Positions 14,766-23,572 of a stretch of 64,000 nucleotides of DNA are shown here, piece by piece (positions within the stretch are counted from its first letter, which is position 1; every line of letters begins with the position of its first letter). Origin of the DNA: Leucobacter sp042726155. Lineage in GTDB: Bacteria > Actinomycetota > Actinomycetes > Actinomycetales > Microbacteriaceae. A program made the position numbers and the translations under genes. Under the pieces are notes generated by a model. It was not told the DNA's origin. It did no database searches and saw only the letters and a program-made list of their open reading frames with translations. The stretch lies in NCBI RefSeq assembly GCF_042726155.1, contig NZ_JBHXHV010000001.1:992001-1056000 (forward strand), given 5' to 3'.

Positions 14766-16936
14766 GCGGCCACCTCGTACTGGCTCGCGCGGCGCTCGAC
14801 CGGAGACGACAGCATGGAGATCCAACCCGAGCGGATACGGCCGAGCGTGCGGTCGCGCCAGGTCGGGTTAATGACGACGTCGGTGCGATAGAACGACGGA
14901 CAGAGCGAGGCTGCGTGCGCGTTTGCTCCGCAGACGCCGCAGCCGACGCAGCTGTCGATCACCGTTGCGACCGGGTCGGTGCGCATCGGATCGGGGTTCT
15001 CTTTCAAGGTGAGCGAGGGGCACCCCGAAATGCGAATGCACGCGTGATCGCCCGTGCAGGTGTCGGCATCGACCCCGAAGCGCTGCCGCACAACGCGCTT
15101 CCCCGCTTTGATGTCCTGTTGCCGTTTCGGCTTCTCTCGCCGCTGCAGGTTGAGCTGACACTCGCTCTGAGCGATGACGACCTTCGGCCCCTCGGTCTGA
15201 GTGGTGAATGCCTCGACGAAGATACGCTTCAACTTCGCGACGTCGTAGGTGTGCGTCATGGTCTTGGCCCACTTCACGCCGACACCGCGCACCGCGCGTT
15301 CGATGGGGTTGCGCGAAGACCGGCCCGAGGTTTCGGCCTGACCGTACGACGACAGCACGTCTTGGCCGCCGGTCGCGGCCGCGTACGAGTTGTCGACGAC
15401 GACGAGTACCTGGTCGTTCTTGTTGAACACCGCGTTGCCGACGCCGCTCGTGAGACCGTTGTGCCAGAAGCCGCCGTCACCCATCACACCAATGGTGGTG
15501 CGATCGGCGTCGCGAGGATTCAGGGCGGCAGCACCCGCGGAACCGAGCCCGTACCCCATCGTCGTGCCGCCGAGATTGAAGGGTTCGTTGATGCCGAATA
15601 GGTGGCAGCCAATGTCCATACTGACGTGGTGCTCCTGCCCGACCTCCTTCTCGGCCAGCTTCATCGCCGAGAAGATGGGGCGTTCGGGGCAGCCGGTGCA
15701 GAGTCCTGGCGGGCGCGCCTGCACCTGCTTCGCGTCGACGCGGGGCGCAAACGGACTGGCCTCGTTCTCGGGTGGCAGCAGCAGCGACGGTTGCGCCTCG
15801 ATGAGCTGTGGAGCGTAGCTGGCGAGAAACTGCGACAGCCCCGTCGTGACAACCTGGGTCGTGTACTCGCCACCCATCGGGAGAAGGTCTTTGCCGTGCA
15901 GTTTCGTATCGACGCCGGCCTTGCGCAGAATCGAATGCAGGTTCTGCTCGATGTAGTCGGGCTGGCCCTCCTCGAGTAGCAGCACCGCACGCTTGTCGGC
16001 GCAGAACTCGAGAATCTCGGTCTCGATGACGGGGTATGTCACGTTCATCACGTACATTGGCACCTTCGTGTTTCCGAAGGCGTCCGAGCAGCCGAGCAGC
16101 TCAAGTCCGCGATTCAGCGTGTTGTACAGGCCACCCTGCACGATGATGCCAATGTCGTCGGTCTCTCCCGGGAAGAACTCGTTCAAGCCGTTGGCGCGAA
16201 TGTACTCGACGGCGGCGGGCCAGCGAGCGCTGATCTTCTCGTGCTCGTGCAGAAAACTCGCGGGCGGCAGCACTATGCGGCTGAGGTCGCGCTGCGGATT
16301 CTCGACGGCGTCGGTCACTGTCATCGGCGGGCGCACATTGTCTTCGGCGACAAACGAACCCTGCAGGTGGCACGACCGCAGGCGCAGATCGAGCATGACG
16401 GGCGTATTGCTCGCCTCCGAGAGCGCGAACCCGTGCTTGACGGAGTCGACGATGGCGCCGATGTTGGGGCGCGGATCGAGCAACCACATCTGAGATTTCA
16501 TGGCGAAGGCGTGCGAGCGCTCCTGCATGATGCTGGACCCCTCGCCATAGTCCTCGCCCAAAATGACGAGAGCGCCGCCCTGCACGCCGCCGCTCGCGAG
16601 GTTCGCGAGCGCGTCGGAGGCGACGTTGAGACCCACCGTCGACTTAAACGTAACGGCACCGCGCAGCGGGTAGTGCACCGAGGCCGCGAGCATCGCGGCG
16701 GCGGTCGCCTCCGAAGCGGAGTTCTCGAAGTACACGTCGAGTTCCTCGAGAATGTCGTGTGCGTCCCCGAGCACGTCCATCAGGTGCGAGATGGGTGCGC
16801 CCTGATACCCGCCAACGTATGCGACCCCGGATTCGAGCAGCGCCTTGGTGACCGCGAGGATCCCCTCGACGTGCAGCGGAGTGCCGGCGCCTGAGCGCAG
16901 CAGCTTGACCTCATTAACAAATGACCGTTCAGCCAT
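14762..16936 (-). CDS. iorA: Indolepyruvate ferredoxin oxidoreductase subunit alpha
   Basis: A 724-residue thiamine-diphosphate and iron-sulphur enzyme subunit. The N-terminal pyrimidine-binding domain contains GGYQGAPISHLMDVLGDA and FENSASEATAAAMLAAS. The TPP-binding motif is GDGGFWHNG near residue 484, ending in VVVDNSYAAATGGQD. The C-terminal 100 residues form a ferredoxin-like domain with Cys clusters near residues 625-640 (CTGDHACIRISGC) and 655-675 (CVGCGVCG, then SLCPS). The start at 16936 follows GGAAAGG with good spacing. It forms a complex with IorB and oxidatively decarboxylates arylpyruvates or related 2-oxoacids to acyl-CoA. The upstream importer genes on the same strand suggest uptake and conversion of one aromatic substrate. 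Confidence 0.92.
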   Translation of the reverse strand: MAERSFVNEVKLLRSGAGTPLHVEGILAVTKALLESGVAYVGGYQGAPISHLMDVLGDAHDILEELDVYFENSASEATAAAMLAASVHYPLRGAVTFKSTVGLNVASDALANLASGGVQGGALVILGEDYGEGSSIMQERSHAFAMKSQMWLLDPRPNIGAIVDSVKHGFALSEASNTPVMLDLRLRSCHLQGSFVAEDNVRPPMTVTDAVENPQRDLSRIVLPPASFLHEHEKISARWPAAVEYIRANGLNEFFPGETDDIGIIVQGGLYNTLNRGLELLGCSDAFGNTKVPMYVMNVTYPVIETEILEFCADKRAVLLLEEGQPDYIEQNLHSILRKAGVDTKLHGKDLLPMGGEYTTQVVTTGLSQFLASYAPQLIEAQPSLLLPPENEASPFAPRVDAKQVQARPPGLCTGCPERPIFSAMKLAEKEVGQEHHVSMDIGCHLFGINEPFNLGGTTMGYGLGSAGAAALNPRDADRTTIGVMGDGGFWHNGLTSGVGNAVFNKNDQVLVVVDNSYAAATGGQDVLSSYGQAETSGRSSRNPIERAVRGVGVKWAKTMTHTYDVAKLKRIFVEAFTTQTEGPKVVIAQSECQLNLQRREKPKRQQDIKAGKRVVRQRFGVDADTCTGDHACIRISGCPSLTLKENPDPMRTDPVATVIDSCVGCGVCGANAHAASLCPSFYRTDVVINPTWRDRTLGRIRSGWISMLSSPVERRASQYEVAA

Positions 16937-16984
16937 GTTCGTGCCTTTCCATGTCGCCATCGACCGGGCCGGGACCCATCCACA

Positions 16985-17013
16985 AATATATCAAACAATC
17001 GCCGAGCGTCACG
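16985..17013 (-). promoter_or_regulatory. Candidate iorA promoter
   Basis: Read on the minus strand, TATATT (complement of 16985-16990) is a good -10 element, preceded at 17 nt by CGTGAC (complement of 17008-17013). It lies in the 174-nt gap between the permease gene and iorA, so iorAB may have its own promoter as well as read-through from the transporter operon. Confidence 0.4.
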
Positions 17014-17110
17014 TAAATGAAACAAACTTCGTGTGAAACTGCCTGTGAGTTCGCCCCAATGGTCGAGCGTACGCGCTCACAGCGCCCGCGGCGAGGGGCG
17101 GAGCCCGCGG

Positions 17111-18220
17111 TTAACTCCCAGTGATGCGCGCGCGGAACGGCCAGTGCGCCTCGCGCCCGGCCGTGATGCCGGAGGGGCGGAAAATCAGCACGATCACCAT
17201 GATCGCGCCGAGCACGATGAGTCGGCTCCCGGAGGGGAGCGAGACGAGCACATCGCCGAACTGCAGCCCCTTCTCGAGCAGGCCGAGCACGAAGCTGAGC
17301 GCCGAGATCGCGAGCGCGCCGACAACCGCCCCCCACAGCGAGAGCATGCCGCCGACGACGAGCATCGCGATCGTCGTGAATGTGAAGTCGAGTGAGAACT
17401 GCGACGACTGCGCGACACCGTTCAGCTGCACCCAGACCGCGCCGCCAACACCCGCGAGCGCTCCCGAAACGGTGAACGCGATCAGGCGGTGCAGCGTGAT
17501 GCGAATGCCAGAGGCTGGAGCAGCCTGCACACTGTCGCGCGACGCGCGGAGCATACGAGCGCTCGCACTCTGGCTGTAGAGCCACGCCAGCACAATCACC
17601 GCGAGTGCAATGACGAGTACCGCCTGCAGGTCGAAGCTGCGCGGCAGACCCGTCATCGATTGTCCAGCCTTGGGTCCGATCTTCGTCCAGTAGGTCAGTA
17701 TTTGGACGACGAGCATGAGCAGCGCGAACGTGGCGATACCCGCCTCAAGCCCGTTCAGTCGCATGAGTGCGAGGCCGCTCAGTAGCGCGACGAGCGCCGA
17801 GACAACCGCGGCGATCAGCAGCGCCACGAACGGGTTCGCCTGCACCTGGGCGAGAAACGGGAACAGGTCAGGCATGATCGCCGATTTGATGTTCGGCGGG
17901 ATCGTCAACAGCGAGAGCGTCCACGCGCCCACCGCGACGAACGCGATGTGCCCGAACGAGAGCACGCCGCTGTTGCCGATAAACGTCCACATCGCCACCA
18001 CGATGATGAGGTTCGCGAGGGCGTAACCGAGGTCGATTGACGCCGCCTGCGAAATGCCGCTCGCGCCGAGCGAGACGAGCCACACGGTGAGCAGCGGCGC
18101 CGCGAGGGTCCACAGCTTCGCGATCGGCTCTGGCACGGCAATGCGACGCCCGAACAACGACGAGCGAGCGGTTGCGCGGTCGGTCTTGCCGGTCGCCGGT
18201 GAAGAACTGGTGGAGGTCAT
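17111..18220 (-). CDS. livM: Branched-chain amino acid-type ABC permease (LivM)
   Basis: A 369-residue membrane permease of the LivM family with about ten hydrophobic segments; typical landmarks are GYALANLIIVVAMWTFIGNSGVLSFGHIAF and, near the C terminus, LGAIMVIVLIFRPSGI. The start at 18220 overlaps the livH stop (ATGA) and removes a long non-family N-terminal extension. It is the last gene of the livK-G-F-H-M set. Such HAAT transporters import branched-chain amino acids but are also common beside aromatic degradation genes, importing aromatic acids. Here the neighbours (iorAB, PaaX) favour an aromatic substrate. Confidence 0.92.
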   Translation of the reverse strand: MTSTSSSPATGKTDRATARSSLFGRRIAVPEPIAKLWTLAAPLLTVWLVSLGASGISQAASIDLGYALANLIIVVAMWTFIGNSGVLSFGHIAFVAVGAWTLSLLTIPPNIKSAIMPDLFPFLAQVQANPFVALLIAAVVSALVALLSGLALMRLNGLEAGIATFALLMLVVQILTYWTKIGPKAGQSMTGLPRSFDLQAVLVIALAVIVLAWLYSQSASARMLRASRDSVQAAPASGIRITLHRLIAFTVSGALAGVGGAVWVQLNGVAQSSQFSLDFTFTTIAMLVVGGMLSLWGAVVGALAISALSFVLGLLEKGLQFGDVLVSLPSGSRLIVLGAIMVIVLIFRPSGITAGREAHWPFRARITGS

Positions 18221-19098
18221 GTGCGCTCCTTGAACTGGCGGCGGGCAAACAGGCCGTTCGGTGCGACGACGAGCACGACGGCGACGAGCAGATAGACGAA
18301 CGCGATGCGGAAGTCGTTGATCCAGTCGGGCAGCCACGTCGTGAACATCGATACGGCGAACCCGACGAAGAAGCCGCCGGCGACACTGCCGCCGAGTCGG
18401 CCGAGACCGCCGATTGTGGAACCAATCAGTGCGAAGAGCGTGACCTGCACGCCGAAGGTGGGGCCGACCGCGCCGGTTTGCGCGGTGAGCACGAATGCGA
18501 TTGCGGCCGCGAGGACTCCGCTGATCGCGAAGGTCAACGCGATCACGCTGCCGGCTCGAATGCCCAGAATGCGCGCCGCCTTGAAGTCCTCTGACGCGGC
18601 GCGCACCTGCAAGCCCATGCGCGTGCGGGTGAGGAAGGCGTGGGTCGCAAGTAGTAGCACCGCCCCGAGCACGATCGACACGATTGAAATGAGATTCACC
18701 CGGAGTCCGCCGAGCGTGACTGACGCAGCGAGCCCCGGGGCCACCGCCGCAGACAGTACGTTCGTGCCGAACACCCCGTCGTAGACGCGCTGCAGCAGGA
18801 TGCTGAGACCGAAGCTCGCGATGAGCAGCGTCGCCGGGGGCTGCGTGCGGATCCACCGAAACACCGCGAAATCCATGCACAGCGACAGTGCGACAGCGAC
18901 CACGATCGACGCGATGATCGCGAGCGGCCACGAGATCGGCCAGAGCAGGATGAGCGCGTAGCCCGCGGCGGTGATGAGTTCACCGTTCGCGAAGTTCGCG
19001 AGGCGCATGACGCCGAAGACGAGGCCGATACCGAGCGCGGCGAGCGCATACACGGCCCCGGCCGACGTGGCGTCGATGAGTGCTTGAAGAAAATTCAC
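18217..19098 (-). CDS. livH: Branched-chain amino acid-type ABC permease (LivH)
   Basis: A 293-residue LivH-family permease with about eight membrane segments. Landmarks: LQALIDATSAGAVYALAALG at the N terminus, GVMRLANFANGELITAAGY (conserved motif of the family), and FALIGSTIGGLGRLGGSVAGG. The GTG start at 19098 overlaps the stop of the livF gene by four nucleotides (GTGA), so translation is coupled. It pairs with the LivM subunit to form the membrane channel; the two ATPases are encoded immediately upstream. Confidence 0.92.
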   Translation of the reverse strand: MNFLQALIDATSAGAVYALAALGIGLVFGVMRLANFANGELITAAGYALILLWPISWPLAIIASIVVAVALSLCMDFAVFRWIRTQPPATLLIASFGLSILLQRVYDGVFGTNVLSAAVAPGLAASVTLGGLRVNLISIVSIVLGAVLLLATHAFLTRTRMGLQVRAASEDFKAARILGIRAGSVIALTFAISGVLAAAIAFVLTAQTGAVGPTFGVQVTLFALIGSTIGGLGRLGGSVAGGFFVGFAVSMFTTWLPDWINDFRIAFVYLLVAVVLVVAPNGLFARRQFKERT

Positions 19099-19820
19099 GA
19101 GCCGAGATACGCTTTCATGAGAAGGGCGGAATCCTGCGCATCCGATGGGCTGAGCGTCATGGTGATGCGCCCCTCGCTGAGGACGTGCGTGCGATCGGCG
19201 GCCGCTACGGCTTGCTGGGCGCGCTGCTCGACGAGCAGCACGGCCGTGCCGCGCTCGCGGATGCGTGCGATCGAATCGAATACGGTGTCGACCGCGGTCG
19301 GCGACAGCCCGAGGGACGGTTCGTCGAGGGCGAGCAGCCGGGGCGATGCGAGCAACGCGCGCCCAATGGCGAGCTGCTGCTGCTGGCCGCCGGAGAGCAG
19401 CCCGGCCGGCCGATCCGCGAATTCGAGCAGGATCGGAAACAGCTCGTGGACCCAGGCGAGATCGTCGGTGGGTTGCGATCCGCGCGGCCTGGCCGTGGCG
19501 CCCAACCGCAGGTTCTCGCGCACCGTCAGCCGCGAGAACACATTGTGCCCCTCGGGAACGAGCGAAATGCCGGATCGCGCAATGCGCTCGGTCGAGACGC
19601 CGGCGATTGACGCGCCGTCGAACGTGAGAGACCGGGCGTTCGAGCGCACGGCATCGACGAGCGCCTGCATCATTGACGACTTGCCAGCACCGTTCGGGCC
19701 GATGACGCCGACGAGTTCTCCCGCCCCGACGGTGAGGCTGACGCCCTTCACCGCGGCAATACCGCGGTAGGAGACCGTGAGGTCTTCCACCTCGAGCAGT
19801 GGGCGCTGCGTCGCGGTCAT
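19095..19820 (-). CDS. livF: ABC transporter ATP-binding protein (LivF)
   Basis: A 241-residue ATPase of the LivF type: Walker A GPNGAGKSS (near residue 40), a Q-loop region LVPEGHNVFSRLTVREN typical of LivF, signature LSGGQQQQ, Walker B LLALDEPSLGLSP. The start overlaps the livG stop (ATGA). It energises import together with LivG, in the cytoplasm at the LivHM channel. Gene order K-G-F-H-M with every junction overlapping or nearly so shows one transcription unit. Confidence 0.93.
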   Translation of the reverse strand: MTATQRPLLEVEDLTVSYRGIAAVKGVSLTVGAGELVGVIGPNGAGKSSMMQALVDAVRSNARSLTFDGASIAGVSTERIARSGISLVPEGHNVFSRLTVRENLRLGATARPRGSQPTDDLAWVHELFPILLEFADRPAGLLSGGQQQQLAIGRALLASPRLLALDEPSLGLSPTAVDTVFDSIARIRERGTAVLLVEQRAQQAVAAADRTHVLSEGRITMTLSPSDAQDSALLMKAYLGS

Positions 19821-20587
19821 GCGGCTGTCCCTTCTGCGAGTTGTTTCGCTGCGCTGCCGAGGTAACTCGACGCGAGTCGCTCGTCGGTTCGCACCGCATC
19901 GGGCGCGCCGTCCATGACGTTCTTGCCGGCTCCGAGCACGAAGATGTGGTCACAGCTGGCAAAAATGAGCGGCATGTTGTGGTCGATGAGCAGCACGCCG
20001 ACCCCGCGGGCGGCGACCGCTCGCATGGTGTCGCGCAGGTGCTCAGCCTCGCCGTCGTTCAAACCGGCGGCGGGCTCGTCGAGGAGTACGTACCGGGGGC
20101 GCAGTGCGAGCGCGCGAGCGACGCCGAGACGCCGCTCGACGCCGTGCGGCAAGCGGTCGGCGTCGTGCGAGATCCAGTCCGTGAGATTCAGCTCTTCGAG
20201 CAGCTCTCTCGCCAGTGCGCGCGCCGCGCGTCGGCCGGCACCGCACGCAAGCGCCGGTACTTCGACGTTTTCAAGCACCGTGCTGCGCTGAAACAGATGT
20301 CCGTGCTGAAACGTGCGGGCGACGCCGAAGCGAGCGCGGCGCTCGGGGCGCACGCGCGTGATGTCCGATCCGTCAGCGATGACGGACCCGGAATCAGGGA
20401 GGTCGTATCCCGTCAGAATATTGACGAGCGTCGACTTGCCCGCGCCGTTCGCGCCAATGAGACCCGTCACGCGGCCGGTCGGAATGTCGATGGTGACGTC
20501 TGAGAGCGCTTGCACTCCCGCATACGCGCGGGAGAGGGAGACCCCCTGCAGGACGCCGCCTGCAGGGGGAGTCGCGGCCATGGTCAT
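19817..20587 (-). CDS. livG: ABC transporter ATP-binding protein (LivG)
   Basis: A 256-residue ATPase of the LivG type: Walker A GANGAGKSTLVNILTGYD, the family segment GVARTFQHGHLFQRSTVLENV, Walker B YVLLDEPAAGLND and switch segment LLIDHNM. The signature region is LPHGVERRLGVARAL, where the usual Gly-Gln is replaced by His-Gly-Val-Glu, a variation often seen in LivG proteins. It starts 12 nt after the substrate-binding protein gene. A second Met two codons in is an alternative start. Confidence 0.92.
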   Translation of the reverse strand: MTMAATPPAGGVLQGVSLSRAYAGVQALSDVTIDIPTGRVTGLIGANGAGKSTLVNILTGYDLPDSGSVIADGSDITRVRPERRARFGVARTFQHGHLFQRSTVLENVEVPALACGAGRRAARALARELLEELNLTDWISHDADRLPHGVERRLGVARALALRPRYVLLDEPAAGLNDGEAEHLRDTMRAVAARGVGVLLIDHNMPLIFASCDHIFVLGAGKNVMDGAPDAVRTDERLASSYLGSAAKQLAEGTAA

Positions 20588-20599
20588 GCCCGGCCGCGC

Positions 20600-21808
20600 C
20601 TACTCGGCGACTTTTTCGGGCGCGCGGGTCTCGAGCCAGGCGAGAGCCCCGTCGCGCACCTCGAGCACGCGCTGCGGCCGGTTGACGTTCACGTGCAGTT
20701 TCGACGTGAACGTCGTGGGGCCGACGAGTAGCGGCACGTCGGCGAAGTTTGTGAACTCCTTGGCAAGCTTGTCGCCATCCCAGCTCCCGGCCTTGTCGTA
20801 GGCGATCTGCACTGCCTCGATGGCGGCGTCACCGGTCGTCATGCTGCCGTTTTCCGGGCGCTGACCGTATACCTTCTCGTACTTCTCGGAGGCCTTGTTG
20901 ACAGCGTCATCGCTGTCGTCGCCCCAGACCGACGGGTAGGTCACGATGTAGTAATCCTTGAGATTCGGGATCGCGTCGAGCCAGAACGTGCCGTCCATGC
21001 CGAAGCCCGAGACGACCGGGGTAGCAATGCCGCCGTCGCGCAGTTCTTTCGCGGCCTTGCCGCCGCCCTCGCCGTAACTGCAGTTGAAGATGACGTCGGG
21101 TGCGGTGCCGCCGCTGATTTTCGAGACGGTCTCCTTGATGCTGTCACCCTGCTTGAAGGTGTACGTCGCGAGCTCCGTGCCACCGAGTTCGGTGAAGCGC
21201 TTCGCCGCGGTCTCGCACTGGTTCTGGGTGTACTTGATCGAGTCGTCCTTCAAGAAGACCGCGTTCTTCCAGCCCTTATCGGAGGCGAACTCCGCCATGA
21301 CGCTGGCCTCACCCGGAACCGCGTTGCCGAGCGAGAATCCGATGTTCAGCCCGCCGTCCGGCCCGTAGATCGTGTCGCCCACGCACGGCGCAATGTTGAG
21401 CACGTTGTTCTGCTCGGCGACCTGAGCTGCGGGAACCGCGGTGTCGTAGTCGCAGGTCACCATGAGTACCTTGGCGCCGTCATCGATCAGACCCTGCGCT
21501 GCCGGAGCGTACTTTTCAAAGTCGGAGCCCGTGTCGACGACGCTGAGCTCGACCGGGGTGCCGTCGATGCCACCCGCATCGTTGAGCTCGTCGACGGCGA
21601 TCTTCATCGCGTTGAGGGCGGGCGTATCGAACGGCGACATGAACCCGGTTTCGGCCATGACCGCACCGATCAGGATCTTGTCGTCTGCGCCGCCCGAAGT
21701 GGATGTGGAATCGGAGGAGCCGGCGTCTGGCGCCGATGACACGCACCCCGAAAGGGCGAGTGCGGCCGCGGCGAGCGCGGCGATGGTGAGCAGTGGTGAT
21801 TTCCGCAT
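20600..21808 (-). CDS. livK: ABC transporter substrate-binding lipoprotein (LivK type)
   Basis: A 402-residue extracytoplasmic binding protein with lipobox LALSGC (Cys near 22) and a Ser/Thr/Gly-rich tether. The periplasmic-binding-protein fold of the LivK family is shown by IGAVMAETGFMSPFDTPALNAMKIAVDELNDAGGI, VLMVTCDYDTAVPAAQVAEQ and the VIFNCSYGEGG region. It selects the ligand for the LivGFHM importer encoded downstream. The ligand is unknown; the catabolic context (aryl oxoacid oxidoreductase, anthraniloyl-CoA-type oxygenase) makes an aromatic acid or indolic compound more likely than a branched-chain amino acid. Confidence 0.92.
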   Translation of the reverse strand: MRKSPLLTIAALAAAALALSGCVSSAPDAGSSDSTSTSGGADDKILIGAVMAETGFMSPFDTPALNAMKIAVDELNDAGGIDGTPVELSVVDTGSDFEKYAPAAQGLIDDGAKVLMVTCDYDTAVPAAQVAEQNNVLNIAPCVGDTIYGPDGGLNIGFSLGNAVPGEASVMAEFASDKGWKNAVFLKDDSIKYTQNQCETAAKRFTELGGTELATYTFKQGDSIKETVSKISGGTAPDVIFNCSYGEGGGKAAKELRDGGIATPVVSGFGMDGTFWLDAIPNLKDYYIVTYPSVWGDDSDDAVNKASEKYEKVYGQRPENGSMTTGDAAIEAVQIAYDKAGSWDGDKLAKEFTNFADVPLLVGPTTFTSKLHVNVNRPQRVLEVRDGALAWLETRAPEKVAE

Positions 21809-22110
21809 GGACTGCAGCCTCTCTGTGGCGACGCTTCGGCTCGACGATGAGTACGATGCGTCCGGTGAAGTGGTCTGTCGTGCCAGTGACGATCGTGAGA
21901 GCGAAGGAGCCAGCTTCGGGTTTCCGAGAGCGGCAGATCATTCCGTGTGTCGACAGTGACAAGACAGTTTCTATCTCGTATGCATGACGTTCGTCAAGAG
22001 AATGTTGCAAGTTGGTGCGCGTTCGTCACCAAGTTGTCGCTTTCGAGCGCGATTCAGCGCCTCTGGCCCCGCCAGTTTGCGGGAACGGAGCCTCGGTCGG
22101 ATCGGGGGCG
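21809..22110 (-). other. 302-base gap with the livK promoter; no gene
   Basis: This stretch separates the PaaX gene (stop at 22111) from livK (start at 21808), both on the minus strand. No open frame of coding character is visible. It holds the livK operon promoter and a candidate operator at 21968-21998, leaving a leader of about 150 nt. Confidence 0.6.
21968..21998 (-). promoter_or_regulatory. livK operon promoter with operator shared with the ridA/FAH divergon
   Basis: On the minus strand TTGACG (complement of 21992-21997) and TAGAAA (complement of 21968-21973) are 18 nt apart and form a plausible promoter. The spacer contains an element found again at 24017-24041: on the plus strand ATCTCGTA, four variable bases, then TGACGTTCGT. 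The TGACG-TT-CGTCA core at livK is an inverted repeat. The neighbouring PaaX-type protein is the obvious candidate to bind it. Confidence 0.55.
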
Positions 22111-22962
22111 TTAGTGCCCGAGCGCCTGCTCGACGAACGCAAACGCGGCGCGGTCGAGCTGGGTGACGATGTCCTCGATGAGTCGGGTCGCCGGATCGCC
22201 TGGCCAATCGCTGCGCAGCAGTTCGCGAGGGAGCCCGGGGTCGCGCATCGGAAGCACGCGCCAGTCGTCAAGTGCGCGCAGGTAGTGCACGAACCCCTCG
22301 CGGGCGGGAATCTCGGTGCCGTACGAGCGCACGAGGCCCTGAAAGTCGGCTTGATGACGGGCGATAAAGTCGCGGTAGCCGGCCTCGATCGCGTCGAGGT
22401 CCCAACACTCGCGGGCCATTCGCGTCAGGTCTTGACCGCCGGCGTGGCGACCGACGATGAGGTTCGTGTTGTTCGTGAGTTCGAGACCATCAATGAGCTC
22501 GAGCGCGTCGGCCGCCATGCGGGCAGGGGCGATCCACACTCCCTGACCTACGTTGCCGAACCCGAGAGCCGCGAGTCGTGACCGGAGTAGGTGTCGCTTC
22601 GCTCGCTGTTCCTCCGGGATTGAGAATGTTGCGACACACCAGCCGTCGGCGAGCTGCGCGGGCTGCCGCGCGTGCCAGATCACCTGGTCGCCCGAGGCGA
22701 GCAGCGACTTGGCGAGTGGCGTCAAATGATAGCCGCTAGCGCCGTCTCGCTTCTCGGGCTCGAGCCAGCCGCGCTTCTTGAGGCGAGATACCCCTGTGCG
22801 CGTGCTCGACTCGTCGACGCCGAGTTCCTCGAGGAGCGAAACGATTCCCTTGATGGGCATCCAATCACCCGTGCGCCTTGCGAACGCGCCAAGGAGTGTG
22901 ACCAGCAGCGTGCGGGAGGTGTTCGGGATCATGGGGCCCTGTTCTTCGAGCGGATTCGTCAT
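22111..22962 (-). CDS. PaaX-family transcriptional regulator
   Basis: A 283-residue PaaX-like repressor. The N-terminal winged helix carries TLLGAFARRTGDWMPIKGIVSLLEELGVDESSTRTGVSRLKKRGWLE; the central domain has WCVATFSIPEEQRAKRHLLRSRLAALGFG; the C-terminal domain contains RDPGLPRELLRSDWPG, the conserved segment of PaaX C domains. Family members sense an aryl-CoA thioester (phenylacetyl-CoA in the classical case). That fits a locus expected to make an aryl-CoA through IorAB. Start uncertain: Met at 22962 chosen; 22932 is an alternative. It probably controls the promoters at 21968-21998 and 24017-24050. Confidence 0.88.
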   Translation of the reverse strand: MTNPLEEQGPMIPNTSRTLLVTLLGAFARRTGDWMPIKGIVSLLEELGVDESSTRTGVSRLKKRGWLEPEKRDGASGYHLTPLAKSLLASGDQVIWHARQPAQLADGWCVATFSIPEEQRAKRHLLRSRLAALGFGNVGQGVWIAPARMAADALELIDGLELTNNTNLIVGRHAGGQDLTRMARECWDLDAIEAGYRDFIARHQADFQGLVRSYGTEIPAREGFVHYLRALDDWRVLPMRDPGLPRELLRSDWPGDPATRLIEDIVTQLDRAAFAFVEQALGH

Positions 22963-23048
22963 CAATGGGACGTTTCTGTTGCGATCATCATCGATTCGTG
23001 ACAGTTTAAGGCCGTGCACACCGGAGTGCGCTGACCTCAGGAGGAGCC

Positions 23049-23534
23049 ATGACTCACAGCCCCACGTTCTCCCACGTCGGTATCACGGTACCGAATCTCA
23101 CCGAAGCCGTCGATTGGTACCGCGACGTGTTCGGGTATTACTTGCTCGCCGGTCCGCTCGAGGTGCGTGAAGACGAGAGCGCGCTGGGCCGCGCGGCGGC
23201 CGGCATCTACGGAACCGGGTTCACGCGATTCCAGTTCGCGCACATGGCGTCGGCCGACGGTAGCGGCCTCGAGATTTTTCAGTTCGACGCACCGGCCTAC
23301 GAGCGCCCGGCCGAAGTCTTCGAGTTCTGGCGCAGCGGCGTGAATCACTTTGCGGTGACGGCCGCCGACGTCGCGGGGTTCGCCGGCGAGATCGCTGCCG
23401 CGGGCGGGCGGCAGCGATCCGAGGTCGTGTCGATCGACGAGGGGCGCGGCTTCAGCATCGTGTACTGCGAGGATCCGTGGGGCAACGTGTTCGAGGTGTG
23501 CTCGCATCCGTATCCGTACATGTGGAGTGCGTAG
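23049..23534 (+). CDS. VOC-family (glyoxalase/dioxygenase fold) protein
   Basis: A 161-residue protein behind a strong AGGAGGAG-type RBS (from 23038). Two beta-alpha-beta-beta-beta modules are visible: FSHVGITVPNLTEAVDWYRDVFGY with a metal-ligand His, and GVNHFAVTAADVAGFAGEI; the C-terminal Glu ligand is likely in YCEDPWGNVFEV. VOC proteins include ring-cleavage dioxygenases, glyoxalases and epimerases; a single-domain protein of this size does not decide which. It is divergent from the PaaX gene across 86 bp and convergent with the ridA-like gene, so it is probably part of the same regulon. A TTCGTGAC half-site resembling the shared operator lies in that gap. Confidence 0.85.
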   Translation: MTHSPTFSHVGITVPNLTEAVDWYRDVFGYYLLAGPLEVREDESALGRAAAGIYGTGFTRFQFAHMASADGSGLEIFQFDAPAYERPAEVFEFWRSGVNHFAVTAADVAGFAGEIAAAGGRQRSEVVSIDEGRGFSIVYCEDPWGNVFEVCSHPYPYMWSA

Positions 23535-23572
23535 CCGCGCCCTCGCACATCGGCGTCTTGCGCAGGCGTCGC

